Shown here piece after piece: positions 51,211-59,538 of a DNA stretch of 64,000 bases. The notes beneath the pieces were generated by a model. It ran no database searches and was not told where the DNA came from. It saw only the letters and a program-made list of their open reading frames with translations. A program made the translations under genes and the position numbers. Source of the DNA: JAGQPD01 sp020426865 (GTDB lineage Bacteria > Planctomycetota > Planctomycetia > Pirellulales > Pirellulaceae); NCBI GenBank assembly GCA_041399065.1, contig JAWKTN010000001.1, positions 496,001 through 560,000 of the forward strand. Direction: 5' to 3'. Within the stretch, counting starts at the first letter, position 1. Every line of letters starts with the position of its first letter.

Positions 51211-51355
51211 GCTTGTGCTCCGCTGATCAGATTCAATAACCAGAACGTGGTTCGACGTTAGCCGTTGAACGCTAGTCTGGTTACCCACGGTTTCCGCAAC
51301 GCAGAGCGCACGCGGCTGATTGGTTTCGGCGGATTCGCAGATCCAACCCGCTGAC

Positions 51356-51679
51356 TTAGGCGGCCGACTCAATTGGGAAACCGGCCTCTTTCCAGGCTTC
51401 CACTCCGCCGCGAAGCGCCTTGGCGTTTTCGAACCCCTTCTTCTGATACTCTTTCGCCCGACCGGACGAACTTTCGTCGTTCGGTCATGCACAATAGAAG
51501 ATCAACTCGCGCTGCTTGGACAACTCGCCCTCTTTCGACTGCAGCTCGTCCAGCGGAATCGCTCCTTGCAAGTGGTTGGATTCAAACTTGTCCTGGCTAT
51601 CGTACGCACAAACCAGCAGCGCGTCGGATGCCTCGACGTCGTGCCGCGCTTGCTTCACGTCGATCTTTGGTGCGGACAT
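51356..51679 (-). CDS. Rhodanese-like protein with in-frame UGA, candidate selenoprotein
   Basis: Starting at ATG 51679, 64 codons give a rhodanese N-terminal part (KIDVKQARHDVEASDALLVC; HLQGAIPLDELQSKEGEL; ELIFYCA). TGA 51485-51487 follows. The same frame then continues 42 codons to TAA with perfect rhodanese C-terminal sequence: PNDESSSGRAKEYQKKGFEN, AKALRGGVEAWKEAGFPIE. The TGA falls two residues after Cys63 in the active-site loop, where relatives often have the second Cys of CxCP. The mRNA from the TGA can fold as a 10-bp stem (one mismatch) with a 7-base loop at 51460-51486. Selenocysteine insertion is the best reading; a nonsense mutation is the alternative. It is the first gene after the 51744 promoter. 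Confidence 0.72.
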
Positions 51680-51743
51680 GATTTCTCCTATCACATGCTT
51701 ACATGCTTTCCTTAGGGATTGGATTGGAATACGGAGTACCAGG

Positions 51744-51759
51744 TGCAAACTGCGTACCA
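51744..51759 (-). promoter_or_regulatory. Sigma-54-like promoter of the rhodanese-ALDH-PDH operon
   Basis: Minus strand TGGTACG-CAGT-TTGCA, GG-N10-GC, 65 bp before the start at 51679. It is divergent from the promoter at 51907. Confidence 0.77.
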
Positions 51760-51830
51760 GCGCCCGTCGCTTGTGCATCTCGGCGAATTGGGAGAACGTC
51801 GTCGACCGTGAGAGCTTCTGTCTGCCAAAT

Positions 51831-51845
51831 GCGACAGTTTGTCGT
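51831..51845. promoter_or_regulatory. Putative enhancer palindrome between divergent operons
   Basis: GCGACA-GTT-TGTCGT lies between the divergent promoters, 72 bp from one and 62 bp from the other. One activator site could serve both operons. Confidence 0.6.
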
Positions 51846-51906
51846 GTGCTCGGCGCGGAGAAGTTGGCTGCTCCGGCAGAACAGTCCGTCCGGTGGCTCT
51901 CTATCT

Positions 51907-51922
51907 TGGCATTGGAGTTGCT
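51907..51922 (+). promoter_or_regulatory. Sigma-54-like promoter of the 51999 operon
   Basis: TGGCATT-GGAG-TTGCT, GG-N10-GC, 77 bp before ATG 51999. Confidence 0.72.
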
Positions 51923-51998
51923 GTGATATGAGTCGTTCCAAAAGAGGCCGGCTTTCGGTGGTCGCGCTGGTTCCCATCGGTGATGACAGAGGAAAAAC

Positions 51999-52316
51999 AT
52001 GGCTGAAGACCGACACATCTACGGCGAGATTGATAACGAGACCAACCTGCGGGGCGTGTTCTTGCAGATCCGAAAGGATGTCGAGAATGCGGATTCACGC
52101 GCGGCGCTGACGGAACTGTATCGACGTGCGGGATATCTCATCACGCTCTCCTACGCGGGGTCGTGGCAAGAGAAGTTTGGCGATGACATTCAGGACATTC
52201 GCTCGGCGGCAGAGGAGGAATTCCACACGACCGCCCGCAAGATCAATTCGCGCGCGGAGGAAATTGAGACCGACGCCGACTACGACGAAGCTTGGGGAGA
52301 AATGAAAGATGACTGA
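51999..52316 (+). CDS. Small acidic helical protein, unknown function
   Basis: A 105-residue, soluble, helix-rich protein (LRGVFLQIRKDVENADSRAA LTELYRRAGYLITLSYAGSW; FGDDIQDIRSAAEEEFHTTA RKINSRAEEIE). It opens the plus-strand operon behind a sigma-54-like promoter and overlaps the next gene by 8 bp. No domain recognised. Its position opposite the rhodanese/PDH unit and the shared palindrome imply the same induction. Confidence 0.75.
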   Translation: MAEDRHIYGEIDNETNLRGVFLQIRKDVENADSRAALTELYRRAGYLITLSYAGSWQEKFGDDIQDIRSAAEEEFHTTARKINSRAEEIETDADYDEAWGEMKDD

Positions 52317-52749
52317 GCAGCGCAAACTCGACGACTACCGCGCGACCGAATCGAAGTATAAGGGTGGCGCCAAGGAAATGTACGTCACGTACGACCTGGA
52401 GCAGAGAACTCGGGGCGAGAGCACCACAATGTACCCCAAGGTCAAGCGAGTCTACATCGCGGGCGACGTGACCGACTGGCAGGTGGGCGCATTCACCCAG
52501 CAGTCGGGCAAAGACGTTTTCGGCGTAAAGATCGATTATCAGCAGCAGCGCGAAGGTTACAAGCGGTCCGGCTATACCGCCCAGCGCAGCGACACCGGAA
52601 CCCAATATGAAGTTCCGCCCACGGAAGTCGAAGAGAGCATTTCCGGTTTCAGCCAAATTGTTGAGTTGCCGGAGAAGGCGCAGAACGTGCAATTCCACTC
52701 GAAAGACTTGCCGGGCAAGTACCAGGACGCGCTACAAGACGTGCGGTGA
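52309..52749 (+). CDS. Conserved-looking protein of unknown function
   Basis: A 146-residue soluble protein that overlaps the previous gene by 8 bp. It is rich in Gln, Tyr and Lys, with beta-strand segments (MYVTYDLEQRTRGESTTMYP KVKRVYIAGDVTDWQVGAF; DVFGVKIDYQQQREGYKRSG Y). The end has SGFSQIVELPEKAQNVQFHS. No signal peptide or known motif. The overlap with the first gene suggests that the two products work together. Confidence 0.72.
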   Translation: MTEQRKLDDYRATESKYKGGAKEMYVTYDLEQRTRGESTTMYPKVKRVYIAGDVTDWQVGAFTQQSGKDVFGVKIDYQQQREGYKRSGYTAQRSDTGTQYEVPPTEVEESISGFSQIVELPEKAQNVQFHSKDLPGKYQDALQDVR

Positions 52750-52812
52750 CAACAAACAAGGCTCGTCCATGAGAAAAACGTTCAACCCGAAACAACAGCC
52801 GCCGATCAAATC

Positions 52813-53151
52813 ATGCAAATCTGCCAACTTGAATTCCAGTCGAAATTTCACATCGTCGTGGGTAACGACCGCTCGCAGGCGGCCGTGATGGCGTTGGCCA
52901 AAGGAGACTCGACCGGCGGTCCGGACAATCGGCATCCCGACAGCGACCAGTGGCTGTACGTCGTGTCCGGCGAAGTTGAGGCGGTAGTCGAGCGGCAGCG
53001 GAAGCGTCTGCGACCGGGGACGCTGTTGTTGGTTGAGCGCAACGAAGCACACGAGATCACCAACGCCGGCGACGAGCCGCTGGAGATCATTACTATCTAT
53101 GTCCCGCCGGCCTATGCGCCACAAGCGGGGAAACCACCCACGCGGGATTGA
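52813..53151 (+). CDS. Cupin-domain protein
   Basis: A 112-residue single-cupin protein: NRHPDSDQWLYVVSGEVEAV VERQRKRLRPGTLLLVERNE AHEITNAGDEPLEIITIYVP P. Motif 1 keeps His and Glu-like positions (H-x4-Q-W) but is not the full HxH-E set; motif 2 has G-x5-VE-x2-EAHEI with one His. Metal binding is possible. The role (enzyme or sensor) is unknown. The start at ATG 52813 lacks a strong ribosome site. It follows the 52309 gene by 63 bp in the same operon. Confidence 0.75.
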   Translation: MQICQLEFQSKFHIVVGNDRSQAAVMALAKGDSTGGPDNRHPDSDQWLYVVSGEVEAVVERQRKRLRPGTLLLVERNEAHEITNAGDEPLEIITIYVPPAYAPQAGKPPTRD

Positions 53152-53163
53152 CGATCGCATACC

Positions 53164-53335
53164 ATGCCGACGCGAAACATTGTGGTCATCGGAACTTCGG
53201 AGGCGGAATGGAAACGCTCACGCGGCTACTGGCCGGTTTGTCGGAAGACACGGTCGCGACTTTGTTCATTGTTCAATACATCGCACGGGAGTCGCCACCT
53301 GTGATGCACAGCTGTTCATTTCAGTCAGGAGATTC
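53164..53335 (+). pseudogene. Frameshifted CheB-like methylesterase fragment
   Basis: ATG 53164 starts MPTRNIVVIGTSE, and in the next frame, after one lost base near 53205, the sequence continues GGMETLTRLLAGLSEDTVAT LFIVQYIARESPP. Together they form the beginning of a CheB-type protein-glutamate methylesterase (GxSxGG...L..L...P...FVVxH). Only about 50 residues of a domain of about 190 remain, including the catalytic-Ser region. It is a dead fragment between the cupin and HPF-sigma genes. Confidence 0.65.
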
Positions 53336-53340
53336 TCAAA

Positions 53341-54069
53341 ATGAAATACTCAGACCAGAGCTACAACATTCGCATCGAGTTGGATACCGAAAACTGCGAA
53401 TTGAGTGCGGCGCAGATCAAACAACTCGAAGACGCATTGTCGCCGTTGCGCGAACCGGTGAAGGACTTTCCCGTCGCGGACCTTTACATCACGATCCAGT
53501 ACATGCCGCCCAGCCACGACTATCGCATCAAGACCGTGCTGCGGTTGCCGGGCAAAGGTCTGGCGACCGGCGATTTGGACGAGGATCTGTCTCCGGCCTT
53601 CCGCCGCTGCGTGAGTAAGCTCGTTCACAAGGTGACCGCGTATAAAGACCGTCTGGAGGACGCCGAAGCGATCACCAAGCACGAGAAAGGAACACGGCAC
53701 GATGTCGTCGCGAGGCGAGCGGTTGACGGGCAAGCGTTACAGCAGGCAGTCGAGCAAGGCAATTACGCCGAATTCCGCAAACTGACGTATCCCTTTGAGG
53801 AGCCAATGCGAAAACGGGCTGGACGCTGGATTCAGCGGTATCCCAAAATCGAAGCGCAACTCGGCCAGCGTTTCGACCTGGCCGACATCACCGAGGAAGT
53901 GTTTTTGAATGCCTTCCAGCGCTACGACGAGCACCCTCGTGAGGTGCCGTTCGGCGACTGGCTGGAGAAGCTGATCGATCCGTCCGTGAAGGTTTTGAGC
54001 GAGGACACTGACGAAGAACTGGCCAACATCAGTTTCGCCCGTTCAGTTGTGGAAGCGGAGAAACGCTAG
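53341..54069 (+). CDS. HPF/RaiA-like domain fused to sigma-70 region-2-like domain
   Basis: A 242-residue protein with AGGAG before ATG 53341. Residues 1-120 have the beta-alpha-beta-beta-beta-alpha order of ribosome hibernation factors (YNIRIELDTENCELSAAQIK QLEDALSPL; VADLYITIQYMPPSHDYRIK TVLRLPG; RRCVSKLVHKVTAYKDRLED). The second half, FRKLTYPFEEPMRKRAGRWI, then DLADITEEVFLNAFQRYDEH and PFGDWLEKLIDPSV, mirrors region 2 of ECF-type sigma factors. HPF-like domains bind the ribosomal 30S A/P sites. The sigma-like half lacks region 4 and may be a protein- or RNAP-binding module. The domain assignment is from pattern and moderately sure. Confidence 0.75.
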   Translation: MKYSDQSYNIRIELDTENCELSAAQIKQLEDALSPLREPVKDFPVADLYITIQYMPPSHDYRIKTVLRLPGKGLATGDLDEDLSPAFRRCVSKLVHKVTAYKDRLEDAEAITKHEKGTRHDVVARRAVDGQALQQAVEQGNYAEFRKLTYPFEEPMRKRAGRWIQRYPKIEAQLGQRFDLADITEEVFLNAFQRYDEHPREVPFGDWLEKLIDPSVKVLSEDTDEELANISFARSVVEAEKR

Positions 54070-54108
54070 TGGACATTAGTGGTTCGGCCACCTTCGGACG
54101 TCTGCTCT

Positions 54109-56277
54109 TCACCACTGCTCTTCACCAGGTAGTTCATGCTCGACGATCAGCACAGCAGGAGCACCTTCGCACCGAAGGACTTGGACGCCTACGTCATGCG
54201 GACGACGCTCAAATGCGAGGTCGAGCCGTGACTCGTTCAAACGGAGGTTGCGAATGGTGAGGCGCGGCAGCCACTTCGGTAGGATGGGGTCAACAAAGCG
54301 GATTCTATGCTCGAACGCGTCAATTTCCATTCCCAAGGCTGCCTGGACCAGCAGAAACACACTGGCAGCCGACCATGCTTGGGGCGAACATGCAACCGGA
54401 TACCGCGTAGGTGGAGTATCATGGCATCGGTCAAATCCGCAAAGAAGTTCCGGCATGCGATGCAGTTCATGGACGGAACTCACACCAAACAGGCCGTCCA
54501 TAATCTGTAGGACTTCCCGACGATATCGATAGCGAGAAAGCCCGTAGGCAATAATCGCGTTGTCGTGAGGCCAGACCGAGCCGTTGTGGTAGGACATTGG
54601 GTTAAAGCGTACTTCATCGCCGGCAAGCGTGCGGATGCCCCACCCCGAGAACGACGCCTTCGAGAAGAGCGTCGGAACCAATTCGGCGGCTCGATTCTCC
54701 GAGACAATTCCGGAAAACAAACAGTGCCCTGGATTGGATGTTTTCACTTTGCAGGGCGACTTGTCGCGGTCCAAGGCAAGAGCGTAGGTTCCCAAATCTT
54801 CGCACCAAAAGCTCTCCTCAAATTGATTGCGGAGATAATCAGCGGCGCAGTTCAGTCGATCCGCCGCCTCGAAATCCGCGAGTTTTTCGGCAATTCTCGC
54901 TCCTGCGCGGCGAGCTGCGAAGGCATATCCCTGCACTTCGCACAGCGCAATCGGTGGCTTTGCCAGCCGCCCGTCTTCATGCGAAATCGCGTCATCCGAG
55001 TCCTTCCAGCCTTGATGGTAAATACCATTGTCCGATTGCCGTTCGTATTCAATGAGTCCGTCGCCATCATGATCTCCATACTCGTCGATCCATGTCAGTG
55101 CAGCTTGCACGTTGGGCCAGATGGACGAAATGAATTCTACGTCCGCCGTCCGCTGGAAATAGGCCTCGGCTAGAATCACGAAAAGTGGGGTGGCGTCAAC
55201 GGACCCGTAGTAACTGCGAAACGGCACTTCTTCCAGTGTCGCCATTTCACCTTCGCGATGTTCATGCAGGATTTTTCCTGGTTCCGCGTCTTTACGGGAA
55301 TCGAGGTGTCTTGCCTGGTGGGCAGCCAAATACATGAGTACTGCGCGGGCGATCCGGGGATTGACCCACAGATACATGAAAGCAGTCAAGATTCCGTCGC
55401 GATCAAAGAACGAGCTAAACCACGGGAGCCCGGCATACGGATAAGAGCCGTACTCCGTCGCCGTCAACATCAAGTTGACATCGGCCGCTGAACGCTTTAG
55501 CCACGCGTCGGCGCCATCGCTTGCCGACCACACGATAGCGTCGTCTGCTCCATGCCGGCACCTTCGCGCCGCGACAAACGCTTCTTGGTATTGCGAGGCA
55601 GTTGCCCCGTCAGAATCGAATTGGAAAAGCAAGAAAATATCATGTGTCTCACTGGGCGACAGGTTAAGGTGAAAGCAGGCCTCAGCCTCGTGAAGTTCGT
55701 CAGGCGCGGGCTGGAAACTGACTTCCGTGTGTCTCGCGATACCATCGAGTCCGACGGCCTTCAGGTCGACACGGTTGGGTAGGTAAACCTGAGAATCTGC
55801 TACTTCACCTCGGCGAGTTCGTGAGACGCCTCGTACCTCGAAGATGTCAACAAAGTCAGCCTCGAATCGGATACGGATCGTTACTGCGACATTCCGACCA
55901 CCATAATTCCTCAGCTTGATTCGAGATCGACACGAACTGTCGTAAAGGAAAGAGTTTCGCTGAATGTGAATCGTATCTTGGGGAATTGACACGACACCAT
56001 CGCGTTCCAAATCGGGGTTCGTCAGATCGGCGTGAAATAGCAAGCCATCTGCTTCGATCGTAGAGCCCAGAGGTAACAAGCGAGCGTCGTCCAGCGTGAG
56101 TGCCAGACGGCTTAGATACCGTACGTCGCGATGATAGATGCCCTCTTCACCTAACCCAGCCGGTCGAATATCGCCATTCCGGTCGAACACGGCAAAATCA
56201 GCGTTACTCTTCAGAGTCCGGGGCCGGTCGTCCGCAGGCGGTGATGTTGCTAGGACACTGGGGGTCGTTTCGGTCAT
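54109..56277 (-). CDS. Glycogen-debranching-type amylo-alpha-1,6-glucosidase
   Basis: A 722-residue protein with an N-terminal GDE_N_bis domain (LKSNADFAVFDRNGDIRPAG LGEEGIYHRDVRYLSRLALT) and a C-terminal six-hairpin domain. The latter contains GLPWFSSFFDRDGILTAFMY, DHDGDGLIEYERQSDNGIYH QGWKDSDDAI and FNPMSYHNGSVWPHDNAIIA YGL with the catalytic acids. Relatives act on alpha-1,6 branches or related glucans, some extracellular; no signal peptide is visible. ATG 56277 overlaps the glycosyltransferase stop by 4 bp, so the two form one unit for storage-glucan or glycoside turnover. Confidence 0.9.
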   Translation of the reverse strand: MTETTPSVLATSPPADDRPRTLKSNADFAVFDRNGDIRPAGLGEEGIYHRDVRYLSRLALTLDDARLLPLGSTIEADGLLFHADLTNPDLERDGVVSIPQDTIHIQRNSFLYDSSCRSRIKLRNYGGRNVAVTIRIRFEADFVDIFEVRGVSRTRRGEVADSQVYLPNRVDLKAVGLDGIARHTEVSFQPAPDELHEAEACFHLNLSPSETHDIFLLFQFDSDGATASQYQEAFVAARRCRHGADDAIVWSASDGADAWLKRSAADVNLMLTATEYGSYPYAGLPWFSSFFDRDGILTAFMYLWVNPRIARAVLMYLAAHQARHLDSRKDAEPGKILHEHREGEMATLEEVPFRSYYGSVDATPLFVILAEAYFQRTADVEFISSIWPNVQAALTWIDEYGDHDGDGLIEYERQSDNGIYHQGWKDSDDAISHEDGRLAKPPIALCEVQGYAFAARRAGARIAEKLADFEAADRLNCAADYLRNQFEESFWCEDLGTYALALDRDKSPCKVKTSNPGHCLFSGIVSENRAAELVPTLFSKASFSGWGIRTLAGDEVRFNPMSYHNGSVWPHDNAIIAYGLSRYRYRREVLQIMDGLFGVSSVHELHRMPELLCGFDRCHDTPPTRYPVACSPQAWSAASVFLLVQAALGMEIDAFEHRIRFVDPILPKWLPRLTIRNLRLNESRLDLAFERRPHDVGVQVLRCEGAPAVLIVEHELPGEEQW

Positions 56278-57308
56278 CGTCCACTCTTAACCAGGAGTCT
56301 GTTGTAAATCTTCAGGTAGTCCTTGGCCATGCGAGTCACGCTGAATCGCTCTTCAAATTGTTGCCCGCAGGTTCGACGGTCGAGTTCGTCAATGTTCCCC
56401 ATCCGGTCAATGGCAGATTCCACGTCCTCGCAGATGAAGCCGGTTGTGCCGTCTTCAAGCACTTCGGGAACTGACCCTCTGCGAAAAGCCACGACTGGCG
56501 TCCCACACGCCAGCGACTCGATCATCACCAACCCAAACGGTTCTGGCCAGTTAATCGGAAATACTAGCGCGATGGCGTTTCCCAGAAAGCCCTTCTTGTC
56601 CTCTTCGTTTACTTCCCCGATGAACTCCACGCGCCCTGCATCCACGTGAGGTTGAACGTTGGTCTCGAAGTAAGCCTGTTGGTCTTGGTCCAACTTCGCT
56701 GCAATTCTAAGTCGTATGCCAGCTCCGTCGGCAATCTCAATCGCCTCTTCAACTCCTTTGTCAGGACTAATCCTTCCCAGAAACGCAATGTAATCCGACG
56801 GCTTGTCGTGAAAGTCGTAAGCGTCCAATGGCAAACCGTGATAGACGGTGCCCATCCAGTTGAGCGCAGGTGCGAATTGCTGTTGTGCCTGGGAAATTGA
56901 GACAACAGGTATGTCTTGGAACTCGTCAAAGAGGGGTGTTAGCTCCTTGAGGTCAATGCGATTGTGCAATGTCGTTAAACTGCGAATCGGCTCCTGACGA
57001 ATCGCCGGAAAGTGAATCCAATCCAGGTGGAAATGAACAATGTCGAGTTCCCCCGCGTGATGTAGTACTTCTGCTAACGCGGCAAGGTGCAGAGGTGTCG
57101 TGTCGGTCACGTCGGCATCTAACCGCGTAGCCTGGTCCCAGATCGGTATGAGCTTGGCTTCCGTGGCGGAGTCACCACTCGCGAACAACGTGACGTCCTC
57201 TCCAAGCCTCACGAGTTCCTCTGTCAAGTACGAGACAATCCGTTCTATGCCGCCATACCCATGGGGAGGGACACTTTCATCAAGCGGTGAAACCTGGGCG
57301 ATCTTCAT
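56274..57308 (-). CDS. GT4-family glycosyltransferase
   Basis: A 344-residue GT-B enzyme. VPPHGYGGIERIVSYLTEEL VRLGEDVTLFASGDS forms the N-terminal fold, DYIAFLGRISPDKGVEEAIEIA the linker to the donor domain, and FPINWPEPFGLVMIESLACG TPVVAFRRGSVPEVLEDG the EX7E nucleotide-sugar site. Donor and acceptor are unknown. It is the first gene of a two-gene operon and has a sigma-54-like promoter 60 bp upstream. Confidence 0.9.
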   Translation of the reverse strand: MKIAQVSPLDESVPPHGYGGIERIVSYLTEELVRLGEDVTLFASGDSATEAKLIPIWDQATRLDADVTDTTPLHLAALAEVLHHAGELDIVHFHLDWIHFPAIRQEPIRSLTTLHNRIDLKELTPLFDEFQDIPVVSISQAQQQFAPALNWMGTVYHGLPLDAYDFHDKPSDYIAFLGRISPDKGVEEAIEIADGAGIRLRIAAKLDQDQQAYFETNVQPHVDAGRVEFIGEVNEEDKKGFLGNAIALVFPINWPEPFGLVMIESLACGTPVVAFRRGSVPEVLEDGTTGFICEDVESAIDRMGNIDELDRRTCGQQFEERFSVTRMAKDYLKIYNRLLVKSGR

Positions 57309-57367
57309 TGTGACTCATCTTCGTTTTTGTTCCATGGAATCCAGATGTGATGACTTGACTGACTCGA

Positions 57368-57383
57368 CGCAGCTGACGTGCCA
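57368..57383 (-). promoter_or_regulatory. Sigma-54-like promoter of the GT/debranching operon
   Basis: Minus strand TGGCACG-TCAG-CTGCG, GG-N10-GC with a perfect -24 half and a weaker -12 half, 60 bp before 57308. Confidence 0.68.
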
Positions 57384-57457
57384 AAGGAGACGCCGCGACG
57401 TCACTCCGCCTTCATGACAATTGAAGCAAATTCCTCTCATGCCATACGGTATCAGGC

Positions 57458-57472
57458 ATGACAAACTGTCGT
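57458..57472. promoter_or_regulatory. Putative enhancer palindrome of the GT/debranching operon
   Basis: ATGACA-AAC-TGTCGT lies 75 bp beyond the promoter. A degenerate second copy (CGACC...TGTCG) follows at 57480-57493. The rest of the region up to 57649 shows no gene. Confidence 0.58.
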
Positions 57473-57649
57473 AGTAAATCGACCTTTCTGTCGTAGCCAA
57501 TTCGCAGTGAAAGGTAACCGGAAAAGAAAAAAAGGCCTCATCCGGCCTCGGAAACTTTGCTCATGCTGTGCTCACGTTCCTTCTTGGTTGGCGCGACCGC
57601 GTTATGCAGTGCTGCACGTCGGTGATGGTCGGATTCTTTCCAGCCTTCT

Positions 57650-58246
57650 TCAACACGACGTGGCGGTGCGGCGGTAGATGACGGGTTCGGCATCCTGCCG
57701 GTCATGGGACTGCCGAGCAGAAGCGAGGTCGGTCCATGTGTTCCCGCTGTCGAAGCTGCGGATCAGGGCGCCCGCTTCGATGGCGACGAACAACCGGCCT
57801 TCTCGGTGCGGGTCCGCGTGAATCCAACGTGCGTGATGTGTCTCTGGCCGTGGCGGGAAGCTCCACTCGCTCGACGAAGGCAGTTCCTTTATACCGGTAC
57901 ATTCGCGCCACCAATCGCCTCCGTCATCAGATCGGAAGACGGCACTCGGTTCGGTTCCCGCGTAGACGACGCCACACTCGTTCACGCGTTCGGACCGGCT
58001 CACCGCAACGGAAAGCACTTTCGACTGCGTCATTCCTTCGCTCGCGTACTGCCAGCTCCGCCCGGCGTCGCGACTCCGCCAGACGCCTCCACCGAACGTG
58101 CCGCAGTACACGAGTTCCGGCCCTAGTGGATCGACCGCCACGCATTGTGCCTTGCGCTCAGCCAACTGCAGTTCGTTCCGGCAGCCAGTACCGCTGGTTG
58201 TCAGCACGACCAGCGCCTGATCCGTAGCAAGGTAAAGGTTGGACAT
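57650..58246 (-). CDS. BNR/beta-propeller protein, C-terminally truncated
   Basis: A 198-residue frame with sialidase/VPS10-like propeller repeats: VYCGTFGGGVWRSRDAGRSW QYASEGM, VVYAGTEPSAVFRSDDGGDW WRECTGI, LFVAIEAGALIRSFDSGNTW TDL. About three Asp-box blades (S-x-D-x-G-x-x-W) are present. Relatives are near 350 residues with six or seven blades, so the C-terminal half is missing and the last 25 residues look random. There is no signal peptide. It is probably a truncated, perhaps non-functional gene. Confidence 0.6.
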   Translation of the reverse strand: MSNLYLATDQALVVLTTSGTGCRNELQLAERKAQCVAVDPLGPELVYCGTFGGGVWRSRDAGRSWQYASEGMTQSKVLSVAVSRSERVNECGVVYAGTEPSAVFRSDDGGDWWRECTGIKELPSSSEWSFPPRPETHHARWIHADPHREGRLFVAIEAGALIRSFDSGNTWTDLASARQSHDRQDAEPVIYRRTATSC

Positions 58247-58286
58247 CGGTCAGTGTTCTTCATTGTTGTCGGAATAAAGCGCCGCG

Positions 58287-59525
58287 TCAGTCTAGCATGG
58301 CCAAACGCCGAAGGAACCTGCGGCGCACGGGAGGGATGCGCATGGAGGCATTGGCGAGTCGGAGCAAGGGCCGCAGCATTCGGCCTCTCCGAAACAGCAG
58401 TACCCGCGTTAGCAAATCTGTGAACCGGTTCACTCCCTCTCGAATCTCGCGCCGGCGTCTATGAGCATACGCTTCAAGTGGGTCGCTCGAGTTTCGATCC
58501 AGGGCCTCGACCATCGCCTTCACTAGCAGTTCCGCGTCCTGGATGCCCGCGTTCATTCCCTGTCCTCCGACCGGACTGCTGAGATGTGCCGCGTCGCCGG
58601 CCAGGACAATCCGCCCGCTGGCAAACTTGGAACTCACTCGCCGATGCAGATGAAAACTGCTCTGCCATACAAGCCGATAGTCCCTGTCAAACAGGCCGGT
58701 CACGGCGGCGGCGACACGATCATCAAGCGGCAGGCTGTCGCTGCCGGAAAAAGGTAGGATCAGACGCCAGAGGTCTTTTTCCATCTTGATGCCAATGGCA
58801 ATCACTGGTCGCGTTGTGATGCGCGGAAAGGGTAAGTCGGAAACGCCTTCGAGCGACACGTCGGCCAGCGCCGCACGCATCTTATAGGTCAAACCGTCAA
58901 ACGATGCTCCAATCGCTTGACGCACCGTGCTGTGCGCGCCGTCGCAACCTGCCACAAACCTCGCGTCGACGCTTGACGGACCATGTGAACCCACAAAGTT
59001 CACACGGACGCGCGAATTGATTTGGCTCACGCCGGTCACTTCCGACTCAAACGCAACCTCGGCGGTCGGTTCTTGCAGCAGCGCATCCAACAAAAGCTTT
59101 TCGGTACGGGATTGAGGCAGAATGAGCAGATGCGGATAAGTGGTTTCACTCGCTAATTCCTCCAGTGGCACCGACAAGAGCATCGACCCGCGGTCGACAT
59201 CGTGAAGTTGAAAATGGCGGACGGCAATCCCCTCGTTCAAAAAATTCTCGATGACGCCCAGTCCGGCAAGAATCTCTTGCGTACGCGTCTGCATGCAATG
59301 CCTGGGCCAATTTCCGCCCTGCTCTTGAAAGCTTGAATGGTCCGGCGGGTGCCAATCGCGCGAGGCGATCACCTTGGCTCCATCCTGCGAAGCACATTCT
59401 AACCAACGATTCAGCGTAGACACGACGCTGTCGCAGTCCTGGACCGGCAATGCACCGCCGGGACAAAAGTCGTTCTGCATATCGACGATGATCAGGGCAT
59501 CGTGCTTGTCTAAATGCGGATTCAC
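58287..59525 (-). pseudogene. In-frame chimera: nicotinamidase N-terminus + FAD monooxygenase C-terminus
   Basis: Residues 1-80 (ALIIVDMQNDFCPGGALPVQ; VIASRDWHPPDHSSFQEQGG NWPRHC) are the start of a nicotinamidase, with the catalytic Asp but without its Lys/Cys half. From MQTRTQEILAGLG onward the protein is the middle and end of a phenol-hydroxylase-type FAD monooxygenase, including GCDGAHSTVRQAIGASF and RIVLAGDAAHLSSPVGGQGM NAGIQDAELL. The monooxygenase lacks its N-terminal GxGxxG. The two halves meet where both families have a VQ-type sequence. Neither activity should survive. It lies 13 bp after the phosphoribosyltransferase gene. Confidence 0.75.
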
Positions 59526-59538
59526 GCTGGCCTTTCTT

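Noticed and set aside
51485..51679. Rhodanese as a simple 64-residue truncated protein
   Set aside because: The frame continues past the TGA with full rhodanese C-terminal sequence to a natural TAA, so truncation is the less likely reading.
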